In this document: piece by piece, positions 1-9,410 of the stretch | How the letters are laid out: each line of letters opens with the position of its first letter | Numbering within the stretch: position 1 is the first letter of the stretch | Assembly (NCBI GenBank): GCA_947491475.1 | Contig: CANLKN010000006.1 | Location: 1 to 58,783, forward strand | Direction of reading: 5' to 3' | Source of the DNA: Akkermansiaceae bacterium | GTDB lineage: Bacteria; Verrucomicrobiota; Verrucomicrobiia; Verrucomicrobiales; Akkermansiaceae | Length of the DNA stretch: 58,783 bases | Notes under the pieces: generated by a model | The model's input: the letters and a program-made list of their open reading frames with translations, nothing else | Databases searched by the model: none | Told to the model about the DNA's origin: nothing | Made by a program: the position numbers and the translations under genes

Positions 1-399
1 GTAGGGCGTGACCGCCGGGAGCGCCCACTTGTCCGCCCGCATGGGCGGTGCGCTTGTGTGGCGATTGAGAGGAGCAAGAATTGCTCTCCTCATAGGCGTT
101 CACTTTCACATTTCACCCTCGGGGGTAGTCAGGACGGGGCGAGGCCGCCACAGCCCTACCGCGGCGGTGGAGTGGTCGGTGCGGTATCTGCCGGATTTTC
201 GCTTGCCGGACAAGGCGTTGGATTTGGTGGATCAGGCTTGTGCGCAGGTCACCGGGTCTTGCTCGAAGAAATCCTCCATCAGGCGTTCCACGCTCTTATC
301 CGTCCGCCAATCACCGTGCCGGGACAAGCGGAAAAAACACACGATGATCTTCCGCTTGCCAGAGTGCGGCTTGCACTTACGCTTGCCGGGCAAGCACAC
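1..399. other. Non-coding region upstream of ilvE
   Basis: No intact gene is visible here. The region holds the Clp relic (158-250), a perfect 6-bp stem with a GCAT loop at 33-48 (CCGCCC-GCAT-GGGCGG), and repeated CGCTTGCCGG(A/G)CAAG strings near 201-215 and 380-394, the second being near-palindromic. An open frame runs through the region into ilvE, but its translation has no family resemblance before the ilvE start. Any ilvE promoter must lie here; I cannot place it. Confidence 0.5.
158..250 (+). pseudogene. Relic of a Clp/AAA+ ATPase gene (about 31 codons)
   Basis: The + frame encodes a stretch with the signature AAVEWSVRYLPD followed by LPDKALDLVDQACA. This matches the end of the first AAA+ module of ClpA/ClpB/ClpC proteins (family pattern: A-V-x-L-S-x-R-Y, then L-P-D-K-A-I-D-L-x-D-x-A). 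Nothing recognisable as Clp lies on either side, so it is an isolated fragment. It is not a copy of the intact clpC at 2969, whose equivalent segment reads [22 protein letters not shown] infer remains of a second Clp-type gene lost by deletion or recombination. The homology call rests on one short block. Confidence 0.5.
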
Positions 400-1269
400 A
401 TGAAAATCTGGCTCGACGGCAAACTGGTGGATGAATCCGAAGCGAAGATCTCGGTCTTCGATCACGGACTTCTTTATGGCGATGGCGTGTTCGAAGGCAT
501 CCGTTTTTACAACGGGCGTGTCTTCCGTCTGGAGGAGCACATTCGCAGGCTCTTCGATTCGTCCCGCGCGATCATCCTCAACCTGCAATGGACGCAGGAG
601 GAAGTTTGCAGGTTCACCTGCGAGACGGTGGCTGCCAACGGCCTGCGCGACGGCTACATCCGGCTGGTGGTGACGCGCGGTGCGGGAGAACTCGGGCTCA
701 ATCCATACAATTGCCCCAGGCCATCGATGTTCATCATCGCCTCGACCATCCAGCTTTATCCGCAGGAGCACTACACGAACGGCCTTTCCATAATCACCTG
801 TGCGACTCGCCGCCCGGCACCCGGCGCGCTCATGCCGCAGGTAAAATCCCTCAACTACCTCAACAACATCATGGCCAAGGTGGAGGCCATCCAGGCCAAC
901 GCGCTGGAGGCCGTGATGCTCAACGAGCAGGGCTACGTGGCCGAGTGCACCGGCGACAACCTGTTCCTGATGAAAAACGGCACGCTGCTCACCCCGCTCA
1001 TTAGCGATGGGGCGCTGGACGGCATCACCCGCTCGGTGATCATCGAGCTGGCCGAAAAACTCGGCGTGCCCGTGATCGAAAAATCCCTCACCCGCTATGA
1101 TATCTTCACTGCCGACGAATGTTTCCTCACTGGCACCGCGGCGGAGGTCATCCCGGTGGTGGCGCTCGACCGCCGGATCATCGGCAGCGGCAAGCCCGGG
1201 CCGTTCACCGCGCGTTTCCTCGATGCCTTTCACGAACTGGCAATGAGCACCGGCACGCCGATCCAATGA
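400..1269 (+). CDS. ilvE: Branched-chain amino acid aminotransferase
   Basis: Class IV PLP-dependent aminotransferase, 289 residues, catalysing the last reversible step of Val, Leu and Ile synthesis with glutamate as amino donor in the cytosol. The start is the ATG giving MKIWLDGKLV; the frame is open 114 codons further upstream, but that part is not protein-like for this family. Visible family blocks are DHGLLYGDGVFEG (residues 21-33), QVKSLNYLNN containing the probable PLP-binding Lys149, and AECTGDNLF near residue 181. The length fits the short bacterial class. It is followed after 13 nt by mcsA on the same strand. D-amino-acid aminotransferase and aminodeoxychorismate lyase share the fold; the KSLNYLNN block favours IlvE. 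Confidence 0.9.
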   Translation: MKIWLDGKLVDESEAKISVFDHGLLYGDGVFEGIRFYNGRVFRLEEHIRRLFDSSRAIILNLQWTQEEVCRFTCETVAANGLRDGYIRLVVTRGAGELGLNPYNCPRPSMFIIASTIQLYPQEHYTNGLSIITCATRRPAPGALMPQVKSLNYLNNIMAKVEAIQANALEAVMLNEQGYVAECTGDNLFLMKNGTLLTPLISDGALDGITRSVIIELAEKLGVPVIEKSLTRYDIFTADECFLTGTAAEVIPVVALDRRIIGSGKPGPFTARFLDAFHELAMSTGTPIQ

Positions 1270-1282
1270 TTGATTTTCCCTC

Positions 1283-1795
1283 ATGAAATGTGACTTCTGC
1301 GACAAAAAGGCGACCGTTTTCCTGACCCAACTCGTCGAGGGGCAGATGAAGAAGGTTTGTCTTTGCGATGCATGCGCCAAGGAGCGCGGAGTCACCGATC
1401 CCACCGGGTTTTCGCTCGCGGATCTGCTGTTGGGCGGCATGGCCGCCGGCAAGGGCAGCGTCACCACCGCGAAAACCGCAGTCGCCGCCGGTGGCGGACG
1501 CAGGTGCCCGAGCTGTGGGTTCACGCTCGACGATCTGCGTCGGGTGCGCCGTTTTGGCTGCAGTGATTGTTATGCCACCTTCGGCGAGGAGGTGAGCCAA
1601 ATGCTGCGCGGATTGCACAAGGGGACCTCACACATCGGCAAGGTGCCCGATGGATTAATGGCCCGCCAAGTGCTTAATCAACGCCTGGAAGAACTCCGCT
1701 CGCGTCTCGACCAAGCCGTTTCCTCGGAAAGCTACGAGGAGGCCGCCGGCATCCGCGATGAAATCCGCAACATCGAACTCGGCGCCAAAGCATGA
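1283..1795 (+). CDS. mcsA: Protein-arginine kinase activator McsA
   Basis: Zinc-finger and UVR-motif protein of 170 residues. The N-terminus has MKCDFCDKKA and CLCDACAKE, a paired Cys-X2-Cys zinc-binding arrangement, and a second pair follows with CPSCGF and GCSDCY. The C-terminal third contains a UVR coiled-coil motif (roughly residues 128-166, with the S-E-S-Y-E-E-A-A-x-I-R-D-E-I pattern). In Bacillus, McsA activates the arginine kinase McsB and links it to ClpC. Here it sits directly ahead of mcsB and clpC, which supports the same role. No ctsR repressor gene lies next to it, unlike the Firmicutes operon. Confidence 0.9.
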   Translation: MKCDFCDKKATVFLTQLVEGQMKKVCLCDACAKERGVTDPTGFSLADLLLGGMAAGKGSVTTAKTAVAAGGGRRCPSCGFTLDDLRRVRRFGCSDCYATFGEEVSQMLRGLHKGTSHIGKVPDGLMARQVLNQRLEELRSRLDQAVSSESYEEAAGIRDEIRNIELGAKA

Positions 1796-1803
1796 ACATT
1801 CTT

Positions 1804-1839
1804 CTCTTGCGTCTTGGGTCTTACAGTCTTGAGTCTAAG
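1804..1839 (+). repeat. Degenerate period-7 repeat between mcsA and mcsB
   Basis: The gap before mcsB parses into 7-nt units CTTGCGT, CTTGGGT, CTTACAG, TCTTGAG, TCTAAGT. The array ends two bases before the mcsB start and occupies the position of its ribosome binding site. The same unit type recurs at 47396-47416. Confidence 0.5.
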
Positions 1840-1841
1840 TC

Positions 1842-2972
1842 ATGATGCGCTTCTCCACCCTCATCAAAAACCCCGCCGATTGGATGACAGGCGGGCAGGG
1901 CGAGCATGGAGCCGTTCTTACGTCGCGCATCCGCCTGGCCCGCAACCTGCGCGGTCACCCGTTTCCCGGTTGGGCGAAACGCGATCAGCGCGCCGCCGCG
2001 CTCGAACTCATCCAGCCCGCGGTCGAGGCCCTGCCGCCAATGAAGGACGCGTTTTCCCAGCAACTCGGCTCGCTCAATCCGGTGCAGAAACAAGTGCTCG
2101 TCGAGCGCCACCTCATTTCCCGCGAACACGCCGCCCGCGGTGACGGCTCGGCCGCAGTGATCGAGCGCCGCCAGACCTTCAGCCTGATGATCAACGAGGA
2201 GGACCACCTCCGGATGCAGGCGATCCGCCCGGGCCTGCAACTCACCGCCGCATTCAACGCGCTTTCCGCCCTCGACTCGGAGCTCGAAAAATCCCTCGAA
2301 TTCGCCTTCGATCCCTCCCTCGGCTACCTCACCACCTGCCCCACCAATCTCGGCACCGGCCTGCGCGCCTCTGCCATGCTGCACTTGCCGGCGCTGGTCC
2401 TCAGCGATCAGATCGGCCAGATCCTCCAGGCGGTGAGCAAAATCGGGCTCGCCGTGCGCGGACTCTATGGCGAGGGCACGGAATCGCTGGGTAATCTTTA
2501 TCAGATTTCCAACCAATCCACCCTTGGCGAGAGTGAGGAAACCATCATCCGCCGGTTGGAACGCGTGATCGCCGAAGTCGCCGTCCACGAGAGCAACGCC
2601 CGCGAGAAACTTCTTGAGGACGATCCGGCGATGGTCGCCGATAAGATCGGCCGCGCCTATGGCACCCTGCGCCACGCGCACCTCATCGAGTCCAAGGAGG
2701 CGCTCAACCACCTGTCCATCCTCCGTCTCGGCGGCTGCGTCGGGGTTTTCCCGCCGGAAACCGTGATGCTTTGCGACTCGCTGCTCATGGACATCCAGCC
2801 GGCGCACCTCCAGCTTCACTCCGGCCGCAAGCTTTCACCGGAGGAAAGGGACTCGATTCGCGCGGAAATCGTGCGCTCCCGTTTGCTTTCTCTCCATTCC
2901 CCTGATAACCGTTCCACATCCCACGAACCGAAACCGGTCCCCGATCCCCACAACCACCCAGGCGACGCATGA
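1842..2972 (+). CDS. mcsB: Protein arginine kinase McsB
   Basis: ATP:guanido phosphotransferase-family kinase, 376 residues, that phosphorylates arginines on proteins and so marks them for ClpC-dependent degradation in the cytosol. Family hallmarks are visible: the LTSRIRLARNL block near residue 28, ISREHA, the INEEDHLR motif (about residues 115-122), and CPTNLGTGLRAS carrying the catalytic Cys. Two adjacent ATG codons (1842, 1845) are possible starts. The stop overlaps the clpC start (ATGA), so translation is probably coupled. The period-7 repeat immediately upstream replaces a normal Shine-Dalgarno sequence. Confidence 0.92.
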   Translation: MMRFSTLIKNPADWMTGGQGEHGAVLTSRIRLARNLRGHPFPGWAKRDQRAAALELIQPAVEALPPMKDAFSQQLGSLNPVQKQVLVERHLISREHAARGDGSAAVIERRQTFSLMINEEDHLRMQAIRPGLQLTAAFNALSALDSELEKSLEFAFDPSLGYLTTCPTNLGTGLRASAMLHLPALVLSDQIGQILQAVSKIGLAVRGLYGEGTESLGNLYQISNQSTLGESEETIIRRLERVIAEVAVHESNAREKLLEDDPAMVADKIGRAYGTLRHAHLIESKEALNHLSILRLGGCVGVFPPETVMLCDSLLMDIQPAHLQLHSGRKLSPEERDSIRAEIVRSRLLSLHSPDNRSTSHEPKPVPDPHNHPGDA

Positions 2973-5497
2973 ACAACTTCACCCCACGCGCTCAACAAGT
3001 CCTCGCCCTTGCTCGCAAGGAGGCGGACCGTTTCAACCATTCCTACGTCGGCACCGAGCACCTGCTGCTTGGCCTCATCAAGCTCGGCCAAGGCGTGGCC
3101 GTCAACGTGCTCGAACGCATGGGCCTCGAGCTCGAAGCGGTGCGCATGGAAGTCGAAAAGGAAGTCGGATCAGGGCCACCGCAGAAATCGTCCGGCAATA
3201 TCCCCTACACGCCGCGGGTGAAAAAAGTTCTGGCGCTAGCCAACAAGGAAGCCAAGGCCCTCAACCATTCCTACGTCGGCACCGAGCACCTGCTGCTCGG
3301 CCTGCTGCGCGAGGGCGAGGGCGTCGCGGCCCGCGTGCTCAAACGCCTAGACGTGGACATCCAGCGCACCCGCAATGAGATCCTTGCGGAAATCGATCCG
3401 AATTTCTCACCCGACGACATGGATGAGGATGAGGAAGATGATTTCGAAGACGGCCCCTTCGAAGAGGAGGCCCCGCAACAAGCCGGCGCACAAGCTGCCG
3501 AGGCGAAAACCAAAACTCCAGCGCTCAAGGCATTTGGCCGCGATCTCACCAAAGTCGCCAAGGAAGGCGGTCTCGACCCGGTGATCGGACGCGAACCGGA
3601 AATCGAGCGCGTCATCCAGATCCTCTGCCGCCGCACGAAAAACAACCCCGTGCTCATCGGCGAGGCAGGCGTTGGCAAGACCGCCATCGTCGAAGGACTA
3701 GCCCAGGAAATCGCCCATGGCAACGTGCCCGAAATCCTGCGCGACAAGCGCGTCGTGACGCTTGACCTCGCGCTGATGGTCGCCGGCACCAAATACCGCG
3801 GCCAGTTCGAGGAACGCATCAAGGCGGTCATGGATGAGATCCGCAAGGTGAAGAACGTCATTCTATTCATCGATGAACTCCACACCATCGTCGGTGCCGG
3901 TTCGGCGGAAGGCGCGATGGACGCATCCAACATCATCAAACCCGCGCTCTCACGCGGCGAACTGCAATGCGTCGGTGCTACCACGCTCAACGAATACCGC
4001 AAATACATCGAAAAAGACTCCGCACTCGAGCGCCGTTTCCAACAGGTGAAAGTCGATGAACCTTCCGTCGATGACGCGATCAAGATTCTCCAAGGACTTC
4101 AGGAAAAATACGAAAGCCACCACAAGGCGAAGTTCACCCCCGAGGCCATTGAGGCTGCGGTGAAACTCACCTCGCGTTATCTCACCGCACGCTTCCTGCC
4201 GGACAAAGCGATCGACGTGCTTGACGAGGCCGGTGCGCGAGGCCGCATCGGCACGATGACCCGCCCGCCCTCCATCAAGGGGCTGGAAGCGCGCATCGAC
4301 GAGATCAACCGCGCCAAGCTCGCCGCCATCGCCGAGCAGAATTTCGAAACCGCAGCCTCGCTTCGCGATGATGAAAAACACGCCAAGAAGGAACTTGAGG
4401 AAACTCTCAACACCTGGCGCTCCAACTCCGAAGAAACCATCGTCACCATCACCGACGATGACATCATGGCCGTGGTTTCCAAATGGACCGGCGTGCCGCT
4501 GCGCCGCATGGAGGAGAAGGAAACCGAAAAACTCCTCAAGATGGAGAACGAGCTCAAGGGCCGTGTGATCGGCCAGAACGAGGCGGTCATCGCCATTTCC
4601 AAGGCGCTGCGCCGTTCGCGCGCCGATCTCAAGGACCCGCGCCGCCCGATCGGCTCGTTCCTGTTCCTTGGACCTACCGGAGTCGGCAAGACCTATCTCG
4701 CCCGCAACCTCGCCGAGTTCATGTTCGGCGATGCGGACGCGCTCATCCAGATCGACATGTCGGAATACATGGAGAAATTCACCGCCAGCCGCCTCATCGG
4801 TTCGCCTCCGGGATACGTCGGCTACGAGGAAGGCGGCCAGCTTTCCGAAGCTGTTAGACGCCGCCCCTATTCCGTCGTGCTTTTTGACGAGGTCGAAAAA
4901 GCCCACCCGGATGTGATGAACCTGCTCCTGCAGATTCTCGAAGAAGGCACCATCACCGATTCGCTGGGCCGCAAGATCGACTTCCGCAACACCATCATCA
5001 TCATGACCTCCAACGTCGGAGCGTCCTCCATCAAGCGCCAGACCACACTGGGTTTCGGCGCCATGGCGGAAGACCAAGCCGATCATGAGGGAATGAAGGA
5101 CAAGATTCTCGAAGAATCGAAGCGCTACTTCAAACCCGAGTTCCTCAACCGCCTCGACGACCTCGTGGTGTTTCACATGCTTGAAAAGAAGGACCTCAAC
5201 CAGATCGTCGATCTCGAAGTGAACAAGCTCGTCAAACGTCTCGCCGATAAGGAAATCGCACTCACTCTCACCCAGGATGCCCGCGATTTTCTCTCGGAAA
5301 AAGGTTTCGACCCCGCCTACGGAGCGCGCCCGATGCGCCGTGCCGTGGAGCGTTTCCTTGAAGACCCTCTCGCCGAGGCCCTGCTGCGCGGCTCCGTCAA
5401 AACCGGCGATGCCGTCAACGTCGTCAAGAAATCCGACTCCGAGGAACTCGACTTCATCGCCACCCACAGCGAGACCCAGCAGGAAGCGGGTGTCTAA
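2969..5497 (+). CDS. clpC: ATP-dependent Clp protease ATP-binding subunit ClpC
   Basis: Class I Hsp100 unfoldase of 842 residues that feeds substrates to ClpP. Order of parts: two N-domain repeats (about 1-65 and 78-143, each with [14 protein letters not shown]), an acidic linker (about 150-168), AAA-1 with Walker A GEAGVGKT at 231-238 and Walker B LFIDELH, a ClpC-type middle domain with a UVR-like segment (about 445-485), and AAA-2 with Walker A GPTGVGKT at 568-575 and [10 protein letters not shown]. The start overlaps mcsB by 4 nt. The operon order mcsA-mcsB-clpC implies that arginine-phosphorylated proteins are its substrates. No frameshift or missing motif was seen. Confidence 0.95.
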   Translation: MNNFTPRAQQVLALARKEADRFNHSYVGTEHLLLGLIKLGQGVAVNVLERMGLELEAVRMEVEKEVGSGPPQKSSGNIPYTPRVKKVLALANKEAKALNHSYVGTEHLLLGLLREGEGVAARVLKRLDVDIQRTRNEILAEIDPNFSPDDMDEDEEDDFEDGPFEEEAPQQAGAQAAEAKTKTPALKAFGRDLTKVAKEGGLDPVIGREPEIERVIQILCRRTKNNPVLIGEAGVGKTAIVEGLAQEIAHGNVPEILRDKRVVTLDLALMVAGTKYRGQFEERIKAVMDEIRKVKNVILFIDELHTIVGAGSAEGAMDASNIIKPALSRGELQCVGATTLNEYRKYIEKDSALERRFQQVKVDEPSVDDAIKILQGLQEKYESHHKAKFTPEAIEAAVKLTSRYLTARFLPDKAIDVLDEAGARGRIGTMTRPPSIKGLEARIDEINRAKLAAIAEQNFETAASLRDDEKHAKKELEETLNTWRSNSEETIVTITDDDIMAVVSKWTGVPLRRMEEKETEKLLKMENELKGRVIGQNEAVIAISKALRRSRADLKDPRRPIGSFLFLGPTGVGKTYLARNLAEFMFGDADALIQIDMSEYMEKFTASRLIGSPPGYVGYEEGGQLSEAVRRRPYSVVLFDEVEKAHPDVMNLLLQILEEGTITDSLGRKIDFRNTIIIMTSNVGASSIKRQTTLGFGAMAEDQADHEGMKDKILEESKRYFKPEFLNRLDDLVVFHMLEKKDLNQIVDLEVNKLVKRLADKEIALTLTQDARDFLSEKGFDPAYGARPMRRAVERFLEDPLAEALLRGSVKTGDAVNVVKKSDSEELDFIATHSETQQEAGV

Positions 5498-5513
5498 ACG
5501 CCGCGTCGTGTTT

Positions 5514-6737
5514 ATGAGATATCCCATAGCACCGTTTGCCATAGCGGCCGTTCTCGTTTGCGCGAATGGTCTGAGTGCCCGGGAAACCCCGGCTGCGCCC
5601 GTCCCCTACCCCACGCTCAATCCACCACCCGGCATTACGCCGGCAGAAACCCGCGGGGCTTTTCCGTGGAGTTTTCCGGATTGTTATGCGGCAGATCCCA
5701 ACACGCCCGGGCGTCTTCCGCCGCAGATGTGGACTGCCGGGGAACGGCAAGGATATGAAGCGCGCACGAAGTGGTTTCACGATGCCAAGTTTGGGATATT
5801 CTTTCACTTCCTTGCCTATGGCGACGCCTCAAAAGGGATGGGCAGGAACTCGTTCTGGCCCAAGGATTCCGACTGGACTCCAGAGCAATGGAACAAAGTG
5901 GTGGATGAGGTGGATGTGGAAAAATTCGCGGACCTGGCCAAGGAGCTTGGCGTCGGTTATGTGGTCATCAGCCTTGGCCAATGGCACAAATACGCCTGTG
6001 CGCCCAATCCGGTGATGGACGAGCTCTGGGGTTTGAAGCCCGGACAATACAACTCCCGGCGCGACCTGCCGATGGAACTGGGCAAGGCGCTGGAAAAACG
6101 CGGCATTCCCATGATGCTTTATGTCATGGTACAGAAAGAACACAAGCTGCCCACTCCGCAAGGATGGTCGGAAACCGACAAATGCCAGAACTGGCTCAAG
6201 GTCATCCAATACTACAGCGACCATTACGGCACACTCTGCAAGGGCTGGTGGGTGGATGGTCTGGGCACTGTGGAACAGTTGGAAAAGGTGACGATTCCAG
6301 ACGGATATCCCATCAACATGGTAAAGGCTCTCAAGCATGGAAATTCAGACGCGCTGGTGGCCTGCGGCGTCCTTGAACTTTCCGACTACACCCACGGCCA
6401 TTGCCGGCCGGCAAAAGACTGGCAAACCCAACGGAAACTTTCCCGCCCATTCTTCGGGCGCTGGGATCCGGATTCCAGAATCCAATGGCAATCACTTTTG
6501 TTTCTGGGGGATTTCTGGGGCGGGATCGAAGCAAACAAGAAGACCGAAGAGGTGGTGGCTTATGCGGCTGACATCGTCAAAGGCGGCGGTGTCATCACCT
6601 TCGATGTCGGCGCATACAAAATCGTGGACGGTAAAACGATCCCCTCTCTGGACATACCAGAAGCGCAACAAGCTCAACTTCGAGCCGTGCGCGATGCCGT
6701 CCGCGACATTCCAGTCAGCGATGGCAGCGGCAAGTAA
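5514..6737 (+). CDS. Secreted GH29-like (alpha-L-fucosidase-like) protein
   Basis: A 407-residue protein with an N-terminal signal peptide (MRYPIAPFAIAAVLVCANG, cleavage after about residue 22). The mature part has WFHDAKFGIFFHF, W-N-K-V-V-D-E-V-D with a following F-A-D-L-A-K-E-L-G, and GYVVISLGQWHK, the barrel start typical of GH29 alpha-L-fucosidases and their relatives. GWWVDGLG sits where fucosidases carry the nucleophile Asp (usually WFDG). The C-terminal domain of full fucosidases is absent. It starts 17 nt after clpC, but the functional link is doubtful. It could be a non-fucosidase member of the superfamily; substrate unknown. Confidence 0.6.
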   Translation: MRYPIAPFAIAAVLVCANGLSARETPAAPVPYPTLNPPPGITPAETRGAFPWSFPDCYAADPNTPGRLPPQMWTAGERQGYEARTKWFHDAKFGIFFHFLAYGDASKGMGRNSFWPKDSDWTPEQWNKVVDEVDVEKFADLAKELGVGYVVISLGQWHKYACAPNPVMDELWGLKPGQYNSRRDLPMELGKALEKRGIPMMLYVMVQKEHKLPTPQGWSETDKCQNWLKVIQYYSDHYGTLCKGWWVDGLGTVEQLEKVTIPDGYPINMVKALKHGNSDALVACGVLELSDYTHGHCRPAKDWQTQRKLSRPFFGRWDPDSRIQWQSLLFLGDFWGGIEANKKTEEVVAYAADIVKGGGVITFDVGAYKIVDGKTIPSLDIPEAQQAQLRAVRDAVRDIPVSDGSGK

Positions 6738-6809
6738 TGGCAAAGCCATATTTCGCAGAGCCGTTAGCAACGCATCTACGGGGCAGGCCCCGGGCACGAT
6801 TGCGAAGCT

Positions 6810-8042
6810 TTACGCCACCAGTGCTTTCAACCTGCGGCAGACTTCTTCGACGTTGGCGCGCGAGTTGAAGGCGGAAATCCGGAAGTATCCTTCGCCCGCC
6901 GAGCCAAAGCCGGAGCCGGGAGTGATGACGACCTGTGCCTCGCCAAGCATCTTGTCAAACATGTCCCACGAGCTGAGACCTTGCGGGCAGCCGACCCAGA
7001 CGTAGGGCGCGTTTTCACCACCGAAGACAGGGAGCCCGGCGGCGGAAGCGGCTTCGCGCAGAAGTTTGGCGTTGCCCATGTAATGTTCGATGAGCGCGGT
7101 GACTTGTTGTTTTCCCTCGTCCGAAAAAACCGCGGCAGCAGCTTTCTGGACGGGATAACTCGCACCGTTGAACTTGGTGCTGTGGCGGCGGCTCCAGAGT
7201 TGGTGAAGCGGCACGCGGCTGCCATCATCCGACTTGCCAGTGACGGTTTTCGGAATGACCACATAAGCGCAGCGCACACCGGTGAAGCCGCCGTTTTTCG
7301 AGAACGAACGGAACTCGATGGCACACTCACGGGCTCCTTCGATTTCAAAAATCGAGCGCGGAATTTCAGGATCCTGGATGAAGGCCTCGTAGGCGGCGTC
7401 GAAGAGAATGATCGCGTCGTTCTGCTTCGCATACTTCACCCATGCCTCAAGCTGCGCCCGGGTGGCCACGGCACCGGTCGGGTTGTTGGGAAAACAGAGA
7501 TAGATGATATCCGCTTTTTCAGCAGGAACATCGGCGACGAAGTTGTTAGATGCGTTGCAAGGAAGATAAAGCAAACCGGCGTAGGCTCCTTTTTCATCAG
7601 CGTCCCCGGTGTTACCTGCCATCACGTTGGTATCGACGTAAACCGGATAGACCGGATCGGTGATGGCGATTACGTTGCCCTTTCCGAAGATGTCGAGAAT
7701 GTTGCCGGTATCGCATTTTGAACCATCGGAAACAAACACCTCGTCGGCGGAGATGCCGAGGTTTGCGAATTGATGATCCACAATGGCCTGGCGCAGAAAC
7801 TCATAACCTTGCTCCGGGCCATAGCCTTTGAAGGTGGCGCGATCGGCCATTTCATCCACTCCCTCGTGCATCGCCTTGACCACGGCGGGCGGCAGCGGCT
7901 CGGTGACATCGCCGATGCCGCAGCGGATGATGTGCTCGGCCTTGTCGGGATTTGCATCGCTGTAGGCTTTCACCCGGCGGGCGATTTCGGGAAACAGGTA
8001 TCCGGCTTTGAGTTTGAGGAAATTCGAGTTGATGACTGCCAT
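6810..8042 (-). CDS. dapL: LL-diaminopimelate aminotransferase
   Basis: Class I/II PLP aminotransferase of 410 residues converting tetrahydrodipicolinate directly to LL-2,6-diaminopimelate in lysine and peptidoglycan precursor synthesis. The start at [20 protein letters not shown] matches the family N-terminus; the longer upstream frame is discarded. Key blocks are [12 protein letters not shown] (41-52), FPNNPTGAV (194-202) and [12 protein letters not shown] with the PLP Lys249. The length equals the family norm. It lies 68 nt downstream of a cysteine desulfurase gene on the same strand. The DapL pathway is typical of Verrucomicrobiota and Chlamydiota. Confidence 0.93.
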   Translation of the reverse strand: MAVINSNFLKLKAGYLFPEIARRVKAYSDANPDKAEHIIRCGIGDVTEPLPPAVVKAMHEGVDEMADRATFKGYGPEQGYEFLRQAIVDHQFANLGISADEVFVSDGSKCDTGNILDIFGKGNVIAITDPVYPVYVDTNVMAGNTGDADEKGAYAGLLYLPCNASNNFVADVPAEKADIIYLCFPNNPTGAVATRAQLEAWVKYAKQNDAIILFDAAYEAFIQDPEIPRSIFEIEGARECAIEFRSFSKNGGFTGVRCAYVVIPKTVTGKSDDGSRVPLHQLWSRRHSTKFNGASYPVQKAAAAVFSDEGKQQVTALIEHYMGNAKLLREAASAAGLPVFGGENAPYVWVGCPQGLSSWDMFDKMLGEAQVVITPGSGFGSAGEGYFRISAFNSRANVEEVCRRLKALVA

Positions 8043-8110
8043 GGCGGCGCTGGCTTTAGCGGCATGTGCCACATCGCGCAAGGGCGGAGCTGGGGTGGAT
8101 TGCCACGGTT

Positions 8111-9280
8111 TCAGGAAAAGGCCATCCCGCAGGGCGAAACGACGCCCGCATGCACTCCGCGCGCTTTGCCTTGGCGGTGACGCTCGACGGCTTGCCTGAC
8201 GATTTCCGCCGCGTTGCGGGCATCGGCAAGGGTATTGAGAATCGAGAAGCTGAACCGCAGGCTGCCGCGGCCGCGCGCGCCGTCCAGGCCCATCGCGAGC
8301 TGCACGTGCGACGGCCTGATTTTCCCTGCCATGCAGGCGGAACCGGCGGAACATTCGAGACCCGCCTGATCGAGCAACTGGATCAGCTCCACCGCCTCGC
8401 AAGCGGCGAATGACAGGTGGCTGGTGTTGGCCAGGCGGTGCACCGGATCGCCATTGATGGAAACCCCGGTCAGCCCGGTTAGCAGCGCGTTTTCAAATGT
8501 GTCGCGCATCAAGTGCAGCGTGGTGTGCTCCTGGGCGCGGCTGCGCAAGGCGGCAGCAGCAGCTCCCAGGCCGACGATTCCCGGCGTGTTCTCGGTGCCT
8601 CCGCGGCGGCCGTTTTCCTGCGAGCCACCATGATGGAACGGGAAAAACCGGATGCCGCGCCTGACATAAAGCGCACCCACCCCTTTCGGCCCGTGAAATT
8701 TGTGAGCGGAAAATGACAGCATGTCCGCGCCCAGGTGGCGCACCTTGAGATCGGCCTTTCCAGCGAGCTGCACGGCGTCCGAATGCACCGGGATGCCACG
8801 CTCACGCGCCATCATGCAGGCCTCGCGCAAGGGCTGGATCACGCCGGTCTCATTGTTGGCGGCCATTACGGAAATCATCGCCGCGCCAGGCAACAACGCG
8901 GCGAATTTTTCCAGGTCGAGCCGACCACCGCCATCCACCGGCGCGTATTTCACCGGCCGAGGCAAGCCTTCGGCGCAGCGCAGCACGGCGGAATGCTCGA
9001 TCGAGGAAACCACCGCCGCGCCCGGGCCGGTGAGGCGGTCGAGCGAATGCATCGCGGTGTTCACACTCTCGGTGCCACCGCTGGTGAATACAATTTCATC
9101 GGGCTCCGCACCGATCCATTTGGCGAATTGTTCCCTCGCCTGCTCGATCGCCTCGCGCGCCCGCCGCGCCCCGGCATAAGCGCCGGAGGGATTGGCATGA
9201 CCGTCGCGCAGCCACGGCAGCATCGCCTCAAGCACTTCCGGCAACAGCGGCGTGCTCGCATTGGCGTCCAGATGAATCAT
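8111..9280 (-). CDS. Cysteine desulfurase (IscS/NifS family)
   Basis: PLP enzyme of 389 residues that removes sulfur from cysteine for Fe-S cluster or tRNA thiolation pathways. The start at [16 protein letters not shown] matches the family; the frame extends upstream without family resemblance. Seen: TSGGTESVN (66-74), [20 protein letters not shown] with PLP Lys194, and [11 protein letters not shown] with the probable catalytic Cys316. The last 25 residues or so (Arg- and Gly-rich) look like a divergent tail. No iscU or suf genes are adjacent, so I cannot say which pathway it serves. It may be co-transcribed with dapL downstream. Confidence 0.88.
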   Translation of the reverse strand: MIHLDANASTPLLPEVLEAMLPWLRDGHANPSGAYAGARRAREAIEQAREQFAKWIGAEPDEIVFTSGGTESVNTAMHSLDRLTGPGAAVVSSIEHSAVLRCAEGLPRPVKYAPVDGGGRLDLEKFAALLPGAAMISVMAANNETGVIQPLREACMMARERGIPVHSDAVQLAGKADLKVRHLGADMLSFSAHKFHGPKGVGALYVRRGIRFFPFHHGGSQENGRRGGTENTPGIVGLGAAAAALRSRAQEHTTLHLMRDTFENALLTGLTGVSINGDPVHRLANTSHLSFAACEAVELIQLLDQAGLECSAGSACMAGKIRPSHVQLAMGLDGARGRGSLRFSFSILNTLADARNAAEIVRQAVERHRQGKARGVHAGVVSPCGMAFS

Positions 9281-9410
9281 GTGCGAAGCATCCGGCGGAC
9301 CAGCCCGGATGACAACCCGGAAATCACCAGTTGGCACTTTGACGACACGCAGAACTTCGACTTGCGGCCGATGCAACCCCTCACTATGAAGCGCGGCAGC
9401 CGCGCCTGCC
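9281..9410. promoter_or_regulatory. Divergent intergenic region
   Basis: 130 nt between the leftward cysteine desulfurase and the rightward antiporter gene. Promoters for both must be here or inside flanking coding sequence, but I see no clear -35/-10 pair. Confidence 0.3.

Noticed and set aside
232-1524. 430-codon frame on the - strand across ilvE and mcsA
   Set aside because: It lies opposite two clear genes, its composition mirrors their codon bias, and it has no family motif apart from a vaguely protein-like end; treated as a shadow.
6766-7558. 12-bp inverted match GCAACGCATCTA (6766-6777) and TAGATGCGTTGC (7547-7558) flanking most of dapL
   Set aside because: Short, one copy inside coding sequence, and explainable by chance.
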